This document shows, piece by piece, positions 25,362 to 35,934 of a stretch of 64,000 bases of DNA (its first letter is position 1; each line of letters starts with the position of its first letter). The notes under the pieces are model-generated. The model did not search any database. It was given only the letters and a program-made list of their open reading frames with translations, and was not told where the DNA came from. The position numbers and the translations under genes are program-made. Source of the stretch: Luteibacter aegosomatis (GTDB lineage Bacteria > Pseudomonadota > Gammaproteobacteria > Xanthomonadales > Rhodanobacteraceae); NCBI RefSeq assembly GCF_023078455.1, contig NZ_CP095740.1:4492501-4556500 (forward strand). The letters are read 5' to 3'.

Positions 25362-25835
25362 ATGCGAGAACTCATCCTGTTGCGCCATGCGGAAGCGACG
25401 CCGCACGGTAACGACGGCAAGGACGACCGCGAGCGAGAACTCACCGACCACGGCCGTCGCGAGGCCCACGCGGCGGGCGAATGGCTGAGCAGCCACAAGC
25501 TCCACTTCGACCGCGTGCTCTGCTCCCCCGCGGTGCGCACGCGCCAGACCGCCGAGCTGGCCCTGGGCGACGGCGTGAAACCCACCTACGACGACAGCAT
25601 CTACGATGCCACCGTCGGCGACCTCTACGACCTCCTCGACGCGCAGGCCGATGTCGACCGCGTGGTGCTCGTCGGTCACAATCCCGGCATGGAGCAGCTG
25701 GTAGCCTTCCTGGTCGAAGGCCGGTCGGAGGACTACCGCGGCATGCCCCCCGCCGGCATGGCCCGACTCATCTTCGACGGACCGCTGCAACCGGGTTCGG
25801 CCAAGCTCGAAACCTTCTGGTCGCCCCCGAACTGA
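25362..25835 (+). CDS. SixA-like histidine phosphatase
   Basis: A 157-residue phosphoglycerate-mutase-superfamily protein. The catalytic RHAEA (RHG motif) is at residues 8-12, CSPAVRTRQTAE supplies the second Arg, and VLVGHNPGMEQL gives the second His. SixA-type enzymes dephosphorylate histidine phosphotransfer domains; the actual substrate here is unknown. An AAAGGA ribosome site selects ATG 25362. It is followed 9 nt later by the YceI gene, probably as one operon. Confidence 0.88.
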   Translation: MRELILLRHAEATPHGNDGKDDRERELTDHGRREAHAAGEWLSSHKLHFDRVLCSPAVRTRQTAELALGDGVKPTYDDSIYDATVGDLYDLLDAQADVDRVVLVGHNPGMEQLVAFLVEGRSEDYRGMPPAGMARLIFDGPLQPGSAKLETFWSPPN

Positions 25836-25844
25836 GTCCATCGA

Positions 25845-26399
25845 ATGCGCCACCTGCTGTCGGCGATCGCCCTGCTCCTGCTGGCGGCGCCCGTTACCGC
25901 TGCCGAACTTCGTATCGACCCGGTCCGCTCGCGCGCCGATTTCAGCGTGCGACTGCTCTGGGTCAGCACGGTCACCGGCAGTTTCGACGCCATCCGCGGT
26001 GACGTGACCGTCACGCATCCCGACTCCACCGCCGTGGTCACCGCGCACATCGACACCGACAGCATCCGCATGGATTCCGCGCGCCTGCGCCGCTGGGTGC
26101 TGGCGCCGGAATTCTTCGACGCCGAACACCACCCGCGCATCGACTTCGTGTCGCTGCCGATCCCCATGCGCGCGCTGACGCAAGGGGGCGAGGTCCAGGG
26201 CTCCCTCACCATGCGCGGCGTGACGCGGCCGGTCACCTTCCGCATCGAGTCCAACGATTGCCCCCCTGAGTCGCTGGCCGGCTGCGTGCTGCGCCTGCAG
26301 GGCATCATCGACCGCACCGACTTCGAGATGCGCGGCCACCGGGGCGCCCTCTCCGACCGGGTGAACCTCGGCATGGCCATCGTGCTCGAAGCCTCCTGA
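25845..26399 (+). CDS. YceI-family periplasmic lipocalin-like protein
   Basis: A 184-residue protein with a signal peptide (LLSAIALLLLAAPVTAA). The YceI fold follows: FRIDPVRSRADFSVRLLWVSTVTGSFDAI-type strands, the MDSARLRRWVLAPEFFDAEHHPRIDFVS block and LTMRGVTRPVTF. YceI proteins form a beta barrel that holds polyprenyl chains, and they are often linked to acid, osmotic or isoprenoid-quinone stress. It starts 9 nt after the SixA-like gene and is followed closely by the phospholipase D lipoprotein. Confidence 0.9.
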   Translation: MRHLLSAIALLLLAAPVTAAELRIDPVRSRADFSVRLLWVSTVTGSFDAIRGDVTVTHPDSTAVVTAHIDTDSIRMDSARLRRWVLAPEFFDAEHHPRIDFVSLPIPMRALTQGGEVQGSLTMRGVTRPVTFRIESNDCPPESLAGCVLRLQGIIDRTDFEMRGHRGALSDRVNLGMAIVLEAS

Positions 26400-26449
26400 G
26401 CTTGCGCGACTCACGTCCCGTTGCCACGTCTCCCCTAGAATCCCCGGCC

Positions 26450-28378
26450 ATGCGCCGTCTCCTCACGTTCCTTCTCCTCGCCGCCACGCTGGCCACCGGC
26501 GGCTGTTCGCTGTCGAAGGCACGGATCCAGAGGGCCGACGCCGTGGTCACCCTCACGGTGGATCGCGGGTCCAACTGCGACCGCGCCGACCATTGCGCCG
26601 CGCCGTCCCCGCTGATGGACGCCGCCGCCGAGGCCGACGCCGCGTCCACCCCTGCCCGGCCCGTGCACGTGGCCACGCTGCTGGAAGACGGCGATTCGGC
26701 GCTCGCCGCCCGCGTGAACCTGATCCGTTCCGCGCGCCGGAGCATCGACGTGCAGACCTACATCTGGGAGATGGACGACGCCGGCCAGCTCGTGCTCGAC
26801 GAGTTGATCCACGCCGCGCGGCGCGGCGTGCGCGTGCGCATCCTTGCCGACCAGTTGTTCTCGTTCGGCGATCCGGCGCTGCTCGCCGGGCTGGCGCGGG
26901 CAAGCGACCATCTCGACATCCGCCTCTACAATCCCACCTTCCACAACGCGCACACGACGCCGCTGGAATTCGCCGCCGGCATCGCCTGCTGCTTCTTCCG
27001 CTTCAACCAGCGCATGCACAACAAGCTGCTGGTGGTGGACGACCTCATCGGCATCACCGGCGGACGGAATTACGAAGACCGCTATTTCGACTGGGACGAC
27101 ACCTTCGATTACGTCGATCGCGACGTCATGGTCGGCGGCCCCGCCGCCAAGGCCATGGGCAAGAGCTTCGAGACGTTCTGGCAACACAAGCGCTCGGTGC
27201 CGCTCACCCACCTGCGCGACGTGAATCGCGCCATCGTCGCCGACACCGACGACAAACGAACCTGGAAGCCGCCCACCTACGCGCATCCCGAACGCGTGGC
27301 CGAACTCGTGGCGAATGCGCAGGATCCCACCTGGCTCGCCGAGCACATCGGTGCCGCCAGCCTGCGGCTGAACCGCGTGGAATACCTCTCCGACCTCCCC
27401 GGCAAGACCGACGAGCCCCGCCGGCGCGAGGCTCGCGAACTCACCCGTCACATCATGGGCCTGGTACGCAACGCGAAGACCGAAATCGTGCTGCAGACGC
27501 CCTATCTGGTGATGAGCCGGCCGGCCAAGAAGATCTTCGCCAACCTGCGCCAGCGGGACGACCCGCCGCGCGTGATCGTCTCCACCAACTCCCTCGCCTC
27601 CACCGATGCCTTCGCGGTGTATGCGATGTCCTACAAGCATCGCAAGCGCTACCTCACCGACTACGGCTTCGAGATCTACGAGTTGAAGCCTCGCCCATCG
27701 AACGCCGACCCCGATGCGCTGGAGGGCGGCTCGCACGCGGTAGCCATTCCCGCGCCCATCGACGGTGGATCGGTCGCGAAGAGCCGGCGCGGGCGCGCCC
27801 GGTCGGGATCGGCGCCCAACGGTGCGCCGTCGGAGTCGTCGGGTTTCTTCGCCGTCGGGAGCCAGGCCAGTCGTGGAGCCCGTCATCGTCCCGCGCCCCT
27901 GCTCACCGCCGGCGTTCGCTTCGGGTTGCATGCCAAGTCGATCGTGGTGGACGACACCTTCGCGATGGTGGGCACGCACAATTTCGACCCGCGATCGGAC
28001 CACTACAACACCGAGGCCGGCGTGATCGTCTACGACAAGCGTTTCGCCGATCGGCTGCGCGGCTCGATCATGCAGGACACCCAGCCCGGCAATGCATGGG
28101 TGATCGGCCCGAGGCAGAAGACGATCCCCGTGCTGTCGCCGATCAACGAGTTCATCGGCGACGTCTCCGAGCGACTGCCGTTCTTCGACCTGTGGCCGTT
28201 CCGCTACGCCACCAGCTACGACCTCAAGCCCGGCTGCATCCCGATGCGCTGGACCGATCCGCAATTCTTCGAGTGCTACGAGCCGGTGGGCGACTTCCCC
28301 GAGGTGGACGTCTCGTTGAAGCTGATCTACACGCGGATGATCACCGCGTTCGGCTCCTCCGCGGCGGGGATTCTCTGA
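26450..28378 (+). CDS. Phospholipase D family lipoprotein
   Basis: A 642-residue protein with a lipoprotein signal (LLTFLLLAATLATGGC, lipobox LATGGC), hence probably outer-membrane or periplasmic. Two HKD catalytic motifs are present: MHNKLLVVDD near residue 185 and LHAKSIVVDD near 487. This matches the cardiolipin-synthase/PLD superfamily seen as a conserved Lysobacterales lipoprotein. A basic, Ser/Gly/Ala-rich insert of about 65 residues (roughly 27690-27905) interrupts the region before the second HKD motif. Hydrolase or transferase activity and lipid substrate are not known. ATG 26450 is used because it gives the lipoprotein signal. Confidence 0.88.
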   Translation: MRRLLTFLLLAATLATGGCSLSKARIQRADAVVTLTVDRGSNCDRADHCAAPSPLMDAAAEADAASTPARPVHVATLLEDGDSALAARVNLIRSARRSIDVQTYIWEMDDAGQLVLDELIHAARRGVRVRILADQLFSFGDPALLAGLARASDHLDIRLYNPTFHNAHTTPLEFAAGIACCFFRFNQRMHNKLLVVDDLIGITGGRNYEDRYFDWDDTFDYVDRDVMVGGPAAKAMGKSFETFWQHKRSVPLTHLRDVNRAIVADTDDKRTWKPPTYAHPERVAELVANAQDPTWLAEHIGAASLRLNRVEYLSDLPGKTDEPRRREARELTRHIMGLVRNAKTEIVLQTPYLVMSRPAKKIFANLRQRDDPPRVIVSTNSLASTDAFAVYAMSYKHRKRYLTDYGFEIYELKPRPSNADPDALEGGSHAVAIPAPIDGGSVAKSRRGRARSGSAPNGAPSESSGFFAVGSQASRGARHRPAPLLTAGVRFGLHAKSIVVDDTFAMVGTHNFDPRSDHYNTEAGVIVYDKRFADRLRGSIMQDTQPGNAWVIGPRQKTIPVLSPINEFIGDVSERLPFFDLWPFRYATSYDLKPGCIPMRWTDPQFFECYEPVGDFPEVDVSLKLIYTRMITAFGSSAAGIL

Positions 28379-28380
28379 AT

Positions 28381-28540
28381 CGCCGATACGATCGGCTCCC
28401 ACCCCTTCGGTAGCCAGGCCATCGCAAACGGCCAGCCAATGGGCATGAAACACCGCCCGTCGAGACCGGCCCATCGAAGAGGTGTGAAACAGCCCGTCGA
28501 GACCGGCCTACCGAAGGGGTGGGAGTCGATCGTATCGGCG
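28381..28540. repeat. REP-like inverted-repeat element between PLD and tonB
   Basis: Left arm 28381-28413 and right arm 28508-28540 are 33 nt each and are inverted copies with one mismatch; their core contains GATCGGCTCCCACCCCTTC. Between them is a shorter direct duplication (CCCGTCGAGACCGGCC, ending at about 28475 and 28507). A related element sits at 34001-34088. Such elements act as BIME/REP-type 3' mRNA stabilisers or RAYT targets in other genomes. Confidence 0.8.
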
Positions 28541-28568
28541 AAAGCCCACGGAGCGATGACGCCGGAAG

Positions 28569-29072
28569 CTACATCGGCGAAGTGAGCTCGAACCGCACCG
28601 GCAAATCCGCCGTATATCGTGCCGGCCGGTCCGCCGCCGCGAAGCGCCAGCGGCGCACGGCTTCTTCCGCCGCGCGATCGAGGTCGAAATCACCGCTGGA
28701 GCGGCCCACCGACACGCTCATCACATCGCCCTCGGGCGTGACGGTGACATTAAGGACCACCTGCCCCTCGCGATGCGCGCGCAGCGCCGAGATCGGGTAA
28801 CGCGGCGACGGCATGTAGACCGGACGCAGGGGTTCGGGTCGGGGCTCCGCACGAGGTGCCGACACGATGTCGGGTTTCGGTCGGGCCGCGGCCACGGGTC
28901 GCGGTGGCGCGGGTTCCACGCGCTTCGGTGCGGCGGACGGCATCACCACTTCCGCGAGGGGACGCGCCGCCGGGGCGCGCTCGTAGGTGAGCGCCGTGAG
29001 CCAGCTCGTGCCGGCGATACCGAAAACGAGGCCCAGGGCGCTCAGGGATGTGCTGGTGCGTAATGCGAGCAT
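28569..29072 (-). CDS. TonB-family energy transducer
   Basis: A 167-residue protein with an N-terminal membrane anchor (ALGLVFGIAGTSWLTAL), a Pro/Ala/Arg-rich periplasmic spacer (about 45-85) and a C-terminal TonB domain (about 88-165). The TonB domain has the YP motif in SPRYPISALRAHREGQVVLNV followed by VGRSSGDFDLDRAAEEAVRRWRF. It would transmit proton-motive force to TonB-dependent receptors; no exbB/exbD is adjacent. It is short compared with classical TonB, a form common among the many TonB paralogues of Lysobacterales. It converges with the PLD gene across the REP element. Confidence 0.9.
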   Translation of the reverse strand: MLALRTSTSLSALGLVFGIAGTSWLTALTYERAPAARPLAEVVMPSAAPKRVEPAPPRPVAAARPKPDIVSAPRAEPRPEPLRPVYMPSPRYPISALRAHREGQVVLNVTVTPEGDVMSVSVGRSSGDFDLDRAAEEAVRRWRFAAADRPARYTADLPVRFELTSPM

Positions 29073-29115
29073 ACGTGCCTTGCATAAGGCGGCGCGGGCG
29101 CCGCCCGTTCTTTCG

Positions 29116-30402
29116 TCAGGGGCGTTCGAGGATCGCCGTCACACCCATGCCGCCGGCGGTGCAGATGGAAATCAGGCCACGGCCCGAGCCCTTCTGCTCC
29201 AGCATCTTCGCCAACGTGGCGACGATGCGCGCGCCGGTCGCCGCGAAGGGATGTCCCGTCGCGAGACTGGAGCCGTTGACGTTGAGTTTCGACGGATCGA
29301 TCGATCCCAGCGGGCCGTCGAGACCCAGCCGGTTGCGGCAATAGTCGTCGCTCTCCCATGCACGCAGCGTGCAGAGCACCTGGGCGGCGAAGGCTTCGTG
29401 GATTTCGTAGAAGTCGAAATCGCCCAGCCCCAGCCCGGCCTGCTTGAGCATGCGCGGCACGGCGACGGTCGGTGCCATGAGCAGGCCCTCGCCATGGACG
29501 AAGTCCACCGCGGACACCTGCGCATGGGTGAGGTAGGCCTGGATCGACAGGCCACGCGAGGCCGCCCATTCGTCGCTGGCCAGGAGCACGGCGGCGGCGC
29601 CGTCGGACAGACCGGTGGAGTTGCCTGCCGTGAGGGTGCCACGGCCCGAGGTCTTGTCGAACGCGGGCTTGAGCGAGGCCAGTTTTTCCAGCGTGGTGTC
29701 CGGACGCAGGAAGCCGTCGCGCTTGAGCCCGCGGAACGGCACCACGAGGTCGTCGAACAGGCCGGCGTCGTAGGCGGCGGCGAGCTTGCGGTGGCTGGCC
29801 AGCGCCAGTTCGTCCTGCTCGACGCGACCGATGTGCCATTCCTTCGCCATCAGCTCGCAGTGGTCGCCCATCGACTTGCCGGTGCGCGGCTCGGCCACGC
29901 CCGGGAACGACGGCTTGAGTTCCTTCAGCGAGAAACCGCGCGTGGCGACGGCCAGCTTCTCCTTGAGCGTCTTGGCGCGATTGAGCGCCAGCAGGCGCTT
30001 GCGGAGCTTCCGCCCGTACACGATGGGCACGTCGCTGGTGGTGTCCGAACCGCCCGCGATGCCGGCGTCGATCTGCCCGGTGGCGATCTTGTTGGCGATG
30101 ATGATCGCGTTGTCGAGCGACGTGCCGCAGGCACGCGCGGTGGTGATGCCGGGGGTGGTCGGCGCCAGGCCCGAGGACAGCACGGCTTCACGGGCCACGT
30201 TCCAGTCCGCCGAATGGCGGATGACGGCGCCCATGGCGACCTCGCCCAGCTCCACGCCGTGCAGGCCGTACTTCTCGACCAGCGAACCCAGTACCTTGAC
30301 CGACATGCCGAAATTGCCGACGTCGGCGTAGGCCGTGTTGTTGCGGCAGAAGGGAATGCGGACGCCGCCGACCACTCCCACGCGCTTTTGCGTCTTTTCC
30401 AT
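29116..30402 (-). CDS. Acetyl-CoA C-acyltransferase (thiolase)
   Basis: A 428-residue thiolase. The acylated Cys92 is in TTARACGTSLDNA, GHPFAATG holds the active-site His, and the C-terminal CTAGGMGVT supplies the second catalytic Cys. The internal NSTGLSDGAAA and NVNGSSLATGHP segments fit the FadI/acetyl-CoA acetyltransferase type of long thiolases. It could act in beta-oxidation or in forming acetoacetyl-CoA; no fadJ partner is adjacent, so the choice is open. ATG 30402 gives the family start (KRVGVVGGVRIPF) although the frame is open for 1.4 kb upstream. Confidence 0.92.
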   Translation of the reverse strand: MEKTQKRVGVVGGVRIPFCRNNTAYADVGNFGMSVKVLGSLVEKYGLHGVELGEVAMGAVIRHSADWNVAREAVLSSGLAPTTPGITTARACGTSLDNAIIIANKIATGQIDAGIAGGSDTTSDVPIVYGRKLRKRLLALNRAKTLKEKLAVATRGFSLKELKPSFPGVAEPRTGKSMGDHCELMAKEWHIGRVEQDELALASHRKLAAAYDAGLFDDLVVPFRGLKRDGFLRPDTTLEKLASLKPAFDKTSGRGTLTAGNSTGLSDGAAAVLLASDEWAASRGLSIQAYLTHAQVSAVDFVHGEGLLMAPTVAVPRMLKQAGLGLGDFDFYEIHEAFAAQVLCTLRAWESDDYCRNRLGLDGPLGSIDPSKLNVNGSSLATGHPFAATGARIVATLAKMLEQKGSGRGLISICTAGGMGVTAILERP

Positions 30403-30597
30403 GCTTAGAGGGACTATCCGAAACCGAGGGGGTTTGTCCGACCGGGGACGAACCCGTTCGAAGCCGAAGATGCCACGGACGCCGACGATCGCCGACGAAA
30501 CGCGTATCGGCAAGGCTAACGCGCATCCGCGCTCGGCGAAAGCCTTAAGGGACACGAATGGTAGAATGCGTTCCTTTGCCGTTCTGGAACGCTGGCC

Positions 30598-31722
30598 ATG
30601 ACCGAGTTGATCGCCTGCCCTGCCGTCCTGGCGCTGGAACTGGCCGGGGGCGACGCCCCGGACCGCCTGGCGCTGACCCGCGACGAGGCCCAGGCGCTGG
30701 CCGCCCTCATGGCCGACGACCTGCGCAAGCTGCTCCCGGGCGTGGAAACCGCCCGTTTCGCCGTGGCCGGCGCCTTGTTCGACGGCGTGGAAATCCTCCG
30801 CCCCGGCTTCCCGGTGTTCGCCACCCTCGACGAGCTGGCCCGGCGGATCCCGCGCGTCACCTCGGCCGGCGGCGTGGTGGCCTTCGGTACCCACGAGGGC
30901 AACATGCCCGCCCAGCCCCTGGTCCCCGATCCGCGCTACGCGGGCGGCCCGATGCGGCTCGTTCCCTGGATGCTGCTCGTACCGGCCGACGAGGCCGACG
31001 ACATCGCCGCGACGATGGAAACCGAGCTCGTGGGCCGGGGCGAGGCCGGCGAGCGCACCGCGGATTTTCTCATGCGCACCCTGGGCATGCGCCTGGAGCA
31101 CGCCCGCTACCTCAGCCGCGACGACCTCATCGCCCTGACCTGCGTGCAGTACGAACACATGAACCTCGCCCCGATGTGGACGATGCTCGAGGCCGCCCTG
31201 CTCACGCCTTATAAGGAAGAAACCGCCCTGGGCTCGCGAGGCCTGCCCCTGCGCTACGCCGAAGGCCAGGTCGCCATCCCGGGACCGTCGGCGTGGTTCG
31301 CCGCGTCGGGCACGAAGGGCGACAACCCGGTGCACGAGTTCGCCGGCACGCTGTTCGAGCTGCGCCAGTACGCCGCGCTGCTCGATGCCCATCGCGTACC
31401 GCTGCACCTGCAAGGCGAGTCGCCTCGCCCCGAAGCCTTCCTGGTCGAGCACCTGGCCGACGCCGATCCGCGGTTGCCCGAGCCGGTCCTCTATGCCCAT
31501 GAGGCCGCCGGACTGGGCATGGCCGCCGTCACCGTCGCCCAGCCGGTGCCGGGCAAGGCGCGCGTGCTGGCCCACGGCTACCCGCTGGCACCGGGCGCCC
31601 TCGGCCCGTTGCTCGACGCCCTGGTGGAACGCTACGGCGCCGCCGCCGAGGTGCGTACGCTCGGCCGCATGATGCTCGACGCCGACGGGCGCCTGGACGC
31701 ACCGGCACCCGCCCTGCACTGA
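30598..31722 (+). CDS. Conserved protein of unknown function
   Basis: A 374-residue, soluble-looking protein without a signal peptide or membrane helix. Visible features are a Leu/Ala-rich N-terminal half, a YEHMNLAPMWTMLEAALL helix, and a run HEFAGTLFELRQYAALLDAH. No catalytic motif or named domain is recognised. The GC-rich codon use matches the chromosome. ATG 30598 follows a short gap from the divergent thiolase gene. I can only say it looks like a real, full-length gene. Confidence 0.75.
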   Translation: MTELIACPAVLALELAGGDAPDRLALTRDEAQALAALMADDLRKLLPGVETARFAVAGALFDGVEILRPGFPVFATLDELARRIPRVTSAGGVVAFGTHEGNMPAQPLVPDPRYAGGPMRLVPWMLLVPADEADDIAATMETELVGRGEAGERTADFLMRTLGMRLEHARYLSRDDLIALTCVQYEHMNLAPMWTMLEAALLTPYKEETALGSRGLPLRYAEGQVAIPGPSAWFAASGTKGDNPVHEFAGTLFELRQYAALLDAHRVPLHLQGESPRPEAFLVEHLADADPRLPEPVLYAHEAAGLGMAAVTVAQPVPGKARVLAHGYPLAPGALGPLLDALVERYGAAAEVRTLGRMMLDADGRLDAPAPALH

Positions 31723-31826
31723 GCGCGCGCGCCGGTCGACCGAGCGGATCGTCTTTACGATAAGTCCGATATACGACGGCCCGGTGGCCCGGTTAGAGTG
31801 GATGCCATCGATCCACCGGCACGCCC

Positions 31827-33986
31827 ATGCACCGCCAGCCACCACCCACGACGGCCCAGACCGACGCTCCCGGGCGCACGCTGGAAGCTCGGCTGAAGGA
31901 AAGCGAAGACCGCTTCGCCCTCGCTTTCCGCCACGCCGCCATCGGCATGGCCATCGTGGCGCCCGACGGGCGGTGGCTCCAGGTGAACGAGGCGATCTGC
32001 GAGATCTTCGGCTACACCGAAAGCGAACTGCTCTCGTCGGCCTTCCAGGACATCACCCACCCCGACGACCTCGCCGCCGACCTGGAACTCACCCGCAAGG
32101 TACTCTCCGGTGAGCGCGTGTCCTTTCACCTGGAGAAGCGCTACATCCGTCGCGACGGCGGCGTGGTGTACGCGCTGCTCAGCGTCTCGCTGGTGCGCGA
32201 CGAGCATGGCCAGCCGCTCTACTTCATCTCGCAGGTGCAGGACATCAGCGATCGCAAGGCCTTCGAAGACGCGTTGTTCCGCGAGCGCGAACTGGCCGAG
32301 GTCACGCTCAAATCCATCGGCGACGCGGTAATCACCACCGACACCGATCTCCTCGTCACCTCGATCAATCCCATCGCCGAAGCGATGACCGGCTGGAACA
32401 GCCACGAGGCGGTGGGCCGTCCGATGGACGACATCTTCCAGCTGCGCGATCCGCTCACCCGGCGACCCATCGTCAACCCGCTGCGCACCGCGGTGACGAA
32501 GAACGCCATCGTGGGCATCACCACCGACGCCATCCTCCTGCATCGCAACGGCTTCGACAGCCCCATCGAGGATTCGGCCGCGCCCATCCACGATTACGCG
32601 GGCAACGTGGTGGGTGGCGTGGTGGTGTTCCACGACGTGAGCGAAACGCGCGCCCTCGCGCTGAAGATGGCCCATCTCGCCCACCATGACACGCTCACGG
32701 GGCTGCCCAACCGCACGCTGCTGCAATCGCGCATGGACTTCGCCGTAACGGTGGCCGCTCGACGCAACCAGCGCGCGGCGCTGCTCTTCGTCGACATCGA
32801 TCATTTCAAGCAGATCAACGACAGCATGGGCCACGCCGCCGGCGACGCGCTGTTGAAGGAAGTGGCCCGGCGCATCCGTGCCACCGTGCGCCCCGACGAC
32901 ACCGTGAGCCGCCTGGGCGGCGACGAGTTCGTGGTGCTCCTGCCGCACATCGACAACGCCTCCGACGCGGCCGGCGTCGCCGAAAAGGTGCTCGAGGCCT
33001 GCGGCGAAGCGGTGGGCGTCGACGCCTCCGCGCTGGCGATCAGCTTCAGCATCGGCATCAGCCTGTTTCCCGACGACGCGAACGACGCCGAGGCGCTGCT
33101 GCGCCATGCCGATACCGCGATGTACGAGGCGAAGATGCAGGGCCGCAACGGCTACCGCTTCTTCAACGCCTCGATGAACGAAAGAAACACCGCGCGCGTG
33201 CGCATCGAGGTGGAGCTGCGCAAGGCGCTCGCGCGCAACGAACTGAGCCTGCACTACCAACCCAAGGTCGACGTCGAACTGGGCACCGTCGTCGGCGCCG
33301 AGGCGTTGCTGCGCTGGCAGGTGGATGGCGAAGACGTCTACACGCCGGAGCAGTTCATTCCCGTGGCGGAAGACTGCGGCCTCATCGTGCCCATCGGCGA
33401 ATGGGCGCTGCGCGAAGCCTGCCGCCAGGCGACATCCTGGGCGACCGCGTATCGTCCGTTGTCGGTGTCGGTGAACGTCTCCGCGCTGCAATTCCAGCAC
33501 ACGCGCTTCTTCGAATCGCTGCGCGGCATCCTGGACGAAACCGGCCTGCATCCCACCCTGCTCGAGCTCGAACTCACCGAGCGCACCGTGATGGAAGGCG
33601 GCGACCACATCGCCGACCTGCTCAAGCGCATCAAGTCGCTGGGCGTATCGCTCAGCCTCGACGACTTCGGCACGGGCTATTGCAGCCTTTCGTACCTGAA
33701 GCACTTCCCCGTCGATATATTGAAGATCGACCGCACCTTCATCCGTGACGTGGCCTGGGACAACGACAGCGCGGCCATCGTCAGCGCGATCATCACCATG
33801 GGCCGCGGCATGAACAAGCAGGTGCTCGCCGAGGGCGTGGAAAGCGTGGAACAGGCGCAGTTCCTGGGGCTTTCGGGTTGCTCGCAGATGCAGGGCTTCC
33901 TGTTCGGCAGGGCCGTTTCCGCGAAGGACTTCGAGGCGCGGATCGGGGAAGTGGACCTTGGCGATCCACGACAGGCCGTGGAGTAG
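31827..33986 (+). CDS. PAS-PAS-GGDEF-EAL cyclic di-GMP signalling protein
   Basis: A 719-residue soluble protein. PAS 1 is at about 24-145 (FRHAAIGMAIVAPDGRWLQVNEA, ending in the PAC-type FISQVQDISDRK), PAS 2 at about 152-272, GGDEF at about 285-440 and EAL at about 450-705. The cyclase loop GGDEF is intact, with an RPDD inhibitory site five residues before it. The EAL domain keeps EALLRW, NVSALQF, ELELTER, DDFGTGY, LKIDRTF, AEGVES and QGFLFGRAV, so both synthesis and breakdown of cyclic di-GMP are possible. PAS domains suggest a redox or ligand input. It is followed by a hairpin and a REP-like element. Confidence 0.95.
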   Translation: MHRQPPPTTAQTDAPGRTLEARLKESEDRFALAFRHAAIGMAIVAPDGRWLQVNEAICEIFGYTESELLSSAFQDITHPDDLAADLELTRKVLSGERVSFHLEKRYIRRDGGVVYALLSVSLVRDEHGQPLYFISQVQDISDRKAFEDALFRERELAEVTLKSIGDAVITTDTDLLVTSINPIAEAMTGWNSHEAVGRPMDDIFQLRDPLTRRPIVNPLRTAVTKNAIVGITTDAILLHRNGFDSPIEDSAAPIHDYAGNVVGGVVVFHDVSETRALALKMAHLAHHDTLTGLPNRTLLQSRMDFAVTVAARRNQRAALLFVDIDHFKQINDSMGHAAGDALLKEVARRIRATVRPDDTVSRLGGDEFVVLLPHIDNASDAAGVAEKVLEACGEAVGVDASALAISFSIGISLFPDDANDAEALLRHADTAMYEAKMQGRNGYRFFNASMNERNTARVRIEVELRKALARNELSLHYQPKVDVELGTVVGAEALLRWQVDGEDVYTPEQFIPVAEDCGLIVPIGEWALREACRQATSWATAYRPLSVSVNVSALQFQHTRFFESLRGILDETGLHPTLLELELTERTVMEGGDHIADLLKRIKSLGVSLSLDDFGTGYCSLSYLKHFPVDILKIDRTFIRDVAWDNDSAAIVSAIITMGRGMNKQVLAEGVESVEQAQFLGLSGCSQMQGFLFGRAVSAKDFEARIGEVDLGDPRQAVE

Positions 33987-34088
33987 CCCGCTCCGCGGGC
34001 TTCGCCGATGCGATCGGCTCCCGCCCCTTCGGTAGGCGGGTTGTCGAAACTTGCTACCGAATGGGTGGGAGCCGATCGCATCGGCGAA
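33984..34088. repeat. Hairpin plus REP-like inverted repeat
   Basis: AGCCCGC-TCC-GCGGGCT overlaps the end of the PAS-GGDEF-EAL gene. Arms 34001-34035 and 34054-34088 are 35-nt inverted copies with two mismatches, sharing the GATCGGCTCCC core of the 28.4-kb element. It lies between two convergent genes. Confidence 0.8.
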
Positions 34089-34544
34089 TCAATCTCGCAA
34101 CATCGCCTCGTACATGTAGTAATGGCACCGCTCCATCCCGAGGCCGCGGTATGTCGCCTGCGCCCGCTCGTTCTCCGTCTCCACGTAAAGCCGCACACCC
34201 ACGGCACCCGCCGCCTCGGCCTTCGACCGCACGCTCTCGTAGAGGGAACGAAACACCCCGCCCCGGCGCGCCTCCGGCGCCACGTAGACGCTCTGGATCC
34301 ACCAGAAATCCCCGCAGCGCCAGTCGCTCCATTCGTAGGTGACGAGCAGGCAGCCCACCGCGGCGCCGTCACGCTCGGCCACGAGGTAGAACCCCCTGCG
34401 CGGCTCGGCGAACACGGCGCGCACGCCGCGTCCGATGGTGTCCGGGTCGAGCGTCTTGCGCTCGGTTTCCCAGGCCATGGCGATGTTCCAGCGGGCGATG
34501 TCGTCGGCGTCGTCGACGGCCGCGGCGCGAATGGTAAGGGTCAT
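34089..34544 (-). CDS. GNAT family N-acetyltransferase
   Basis: A 151-residue GNAT with the acetyl-CoA region VYVAPEARRGGVFRSLYESV (beta4/loop) and the C-terminal ERAQATYRGLGMERCHYYMYEA. The start ATG 34544 (TLTIRAAAVDDADD) is chosen over the open upstream frame, which runs antisense into the preceding glnG end. Its ATG lies 4 nt after the glnG stop, so it is probably the third gene of the ntrBC transcript. Substrate unknown. Confidence 0.88.
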   Translation of the reverse strand: MTLTIRAAAVDDADDIARWNIAMAWETERKTLDPDTIGRGVRAVFAEPRRGFYLVAERDGAAVGCLLVTYEWSDWRCGDFWWIQSVYVAPEARRGGVFRSLYESVRSKAEAAGAVGVRLYVETENERAQATYRGLGMERCHYYMYEAMLRD

Positions 34545-34548
34545 GCGG

Positions 34549-35926
<1,378 letters not shown>

Positions 35927-35934
<8 letters not shown>

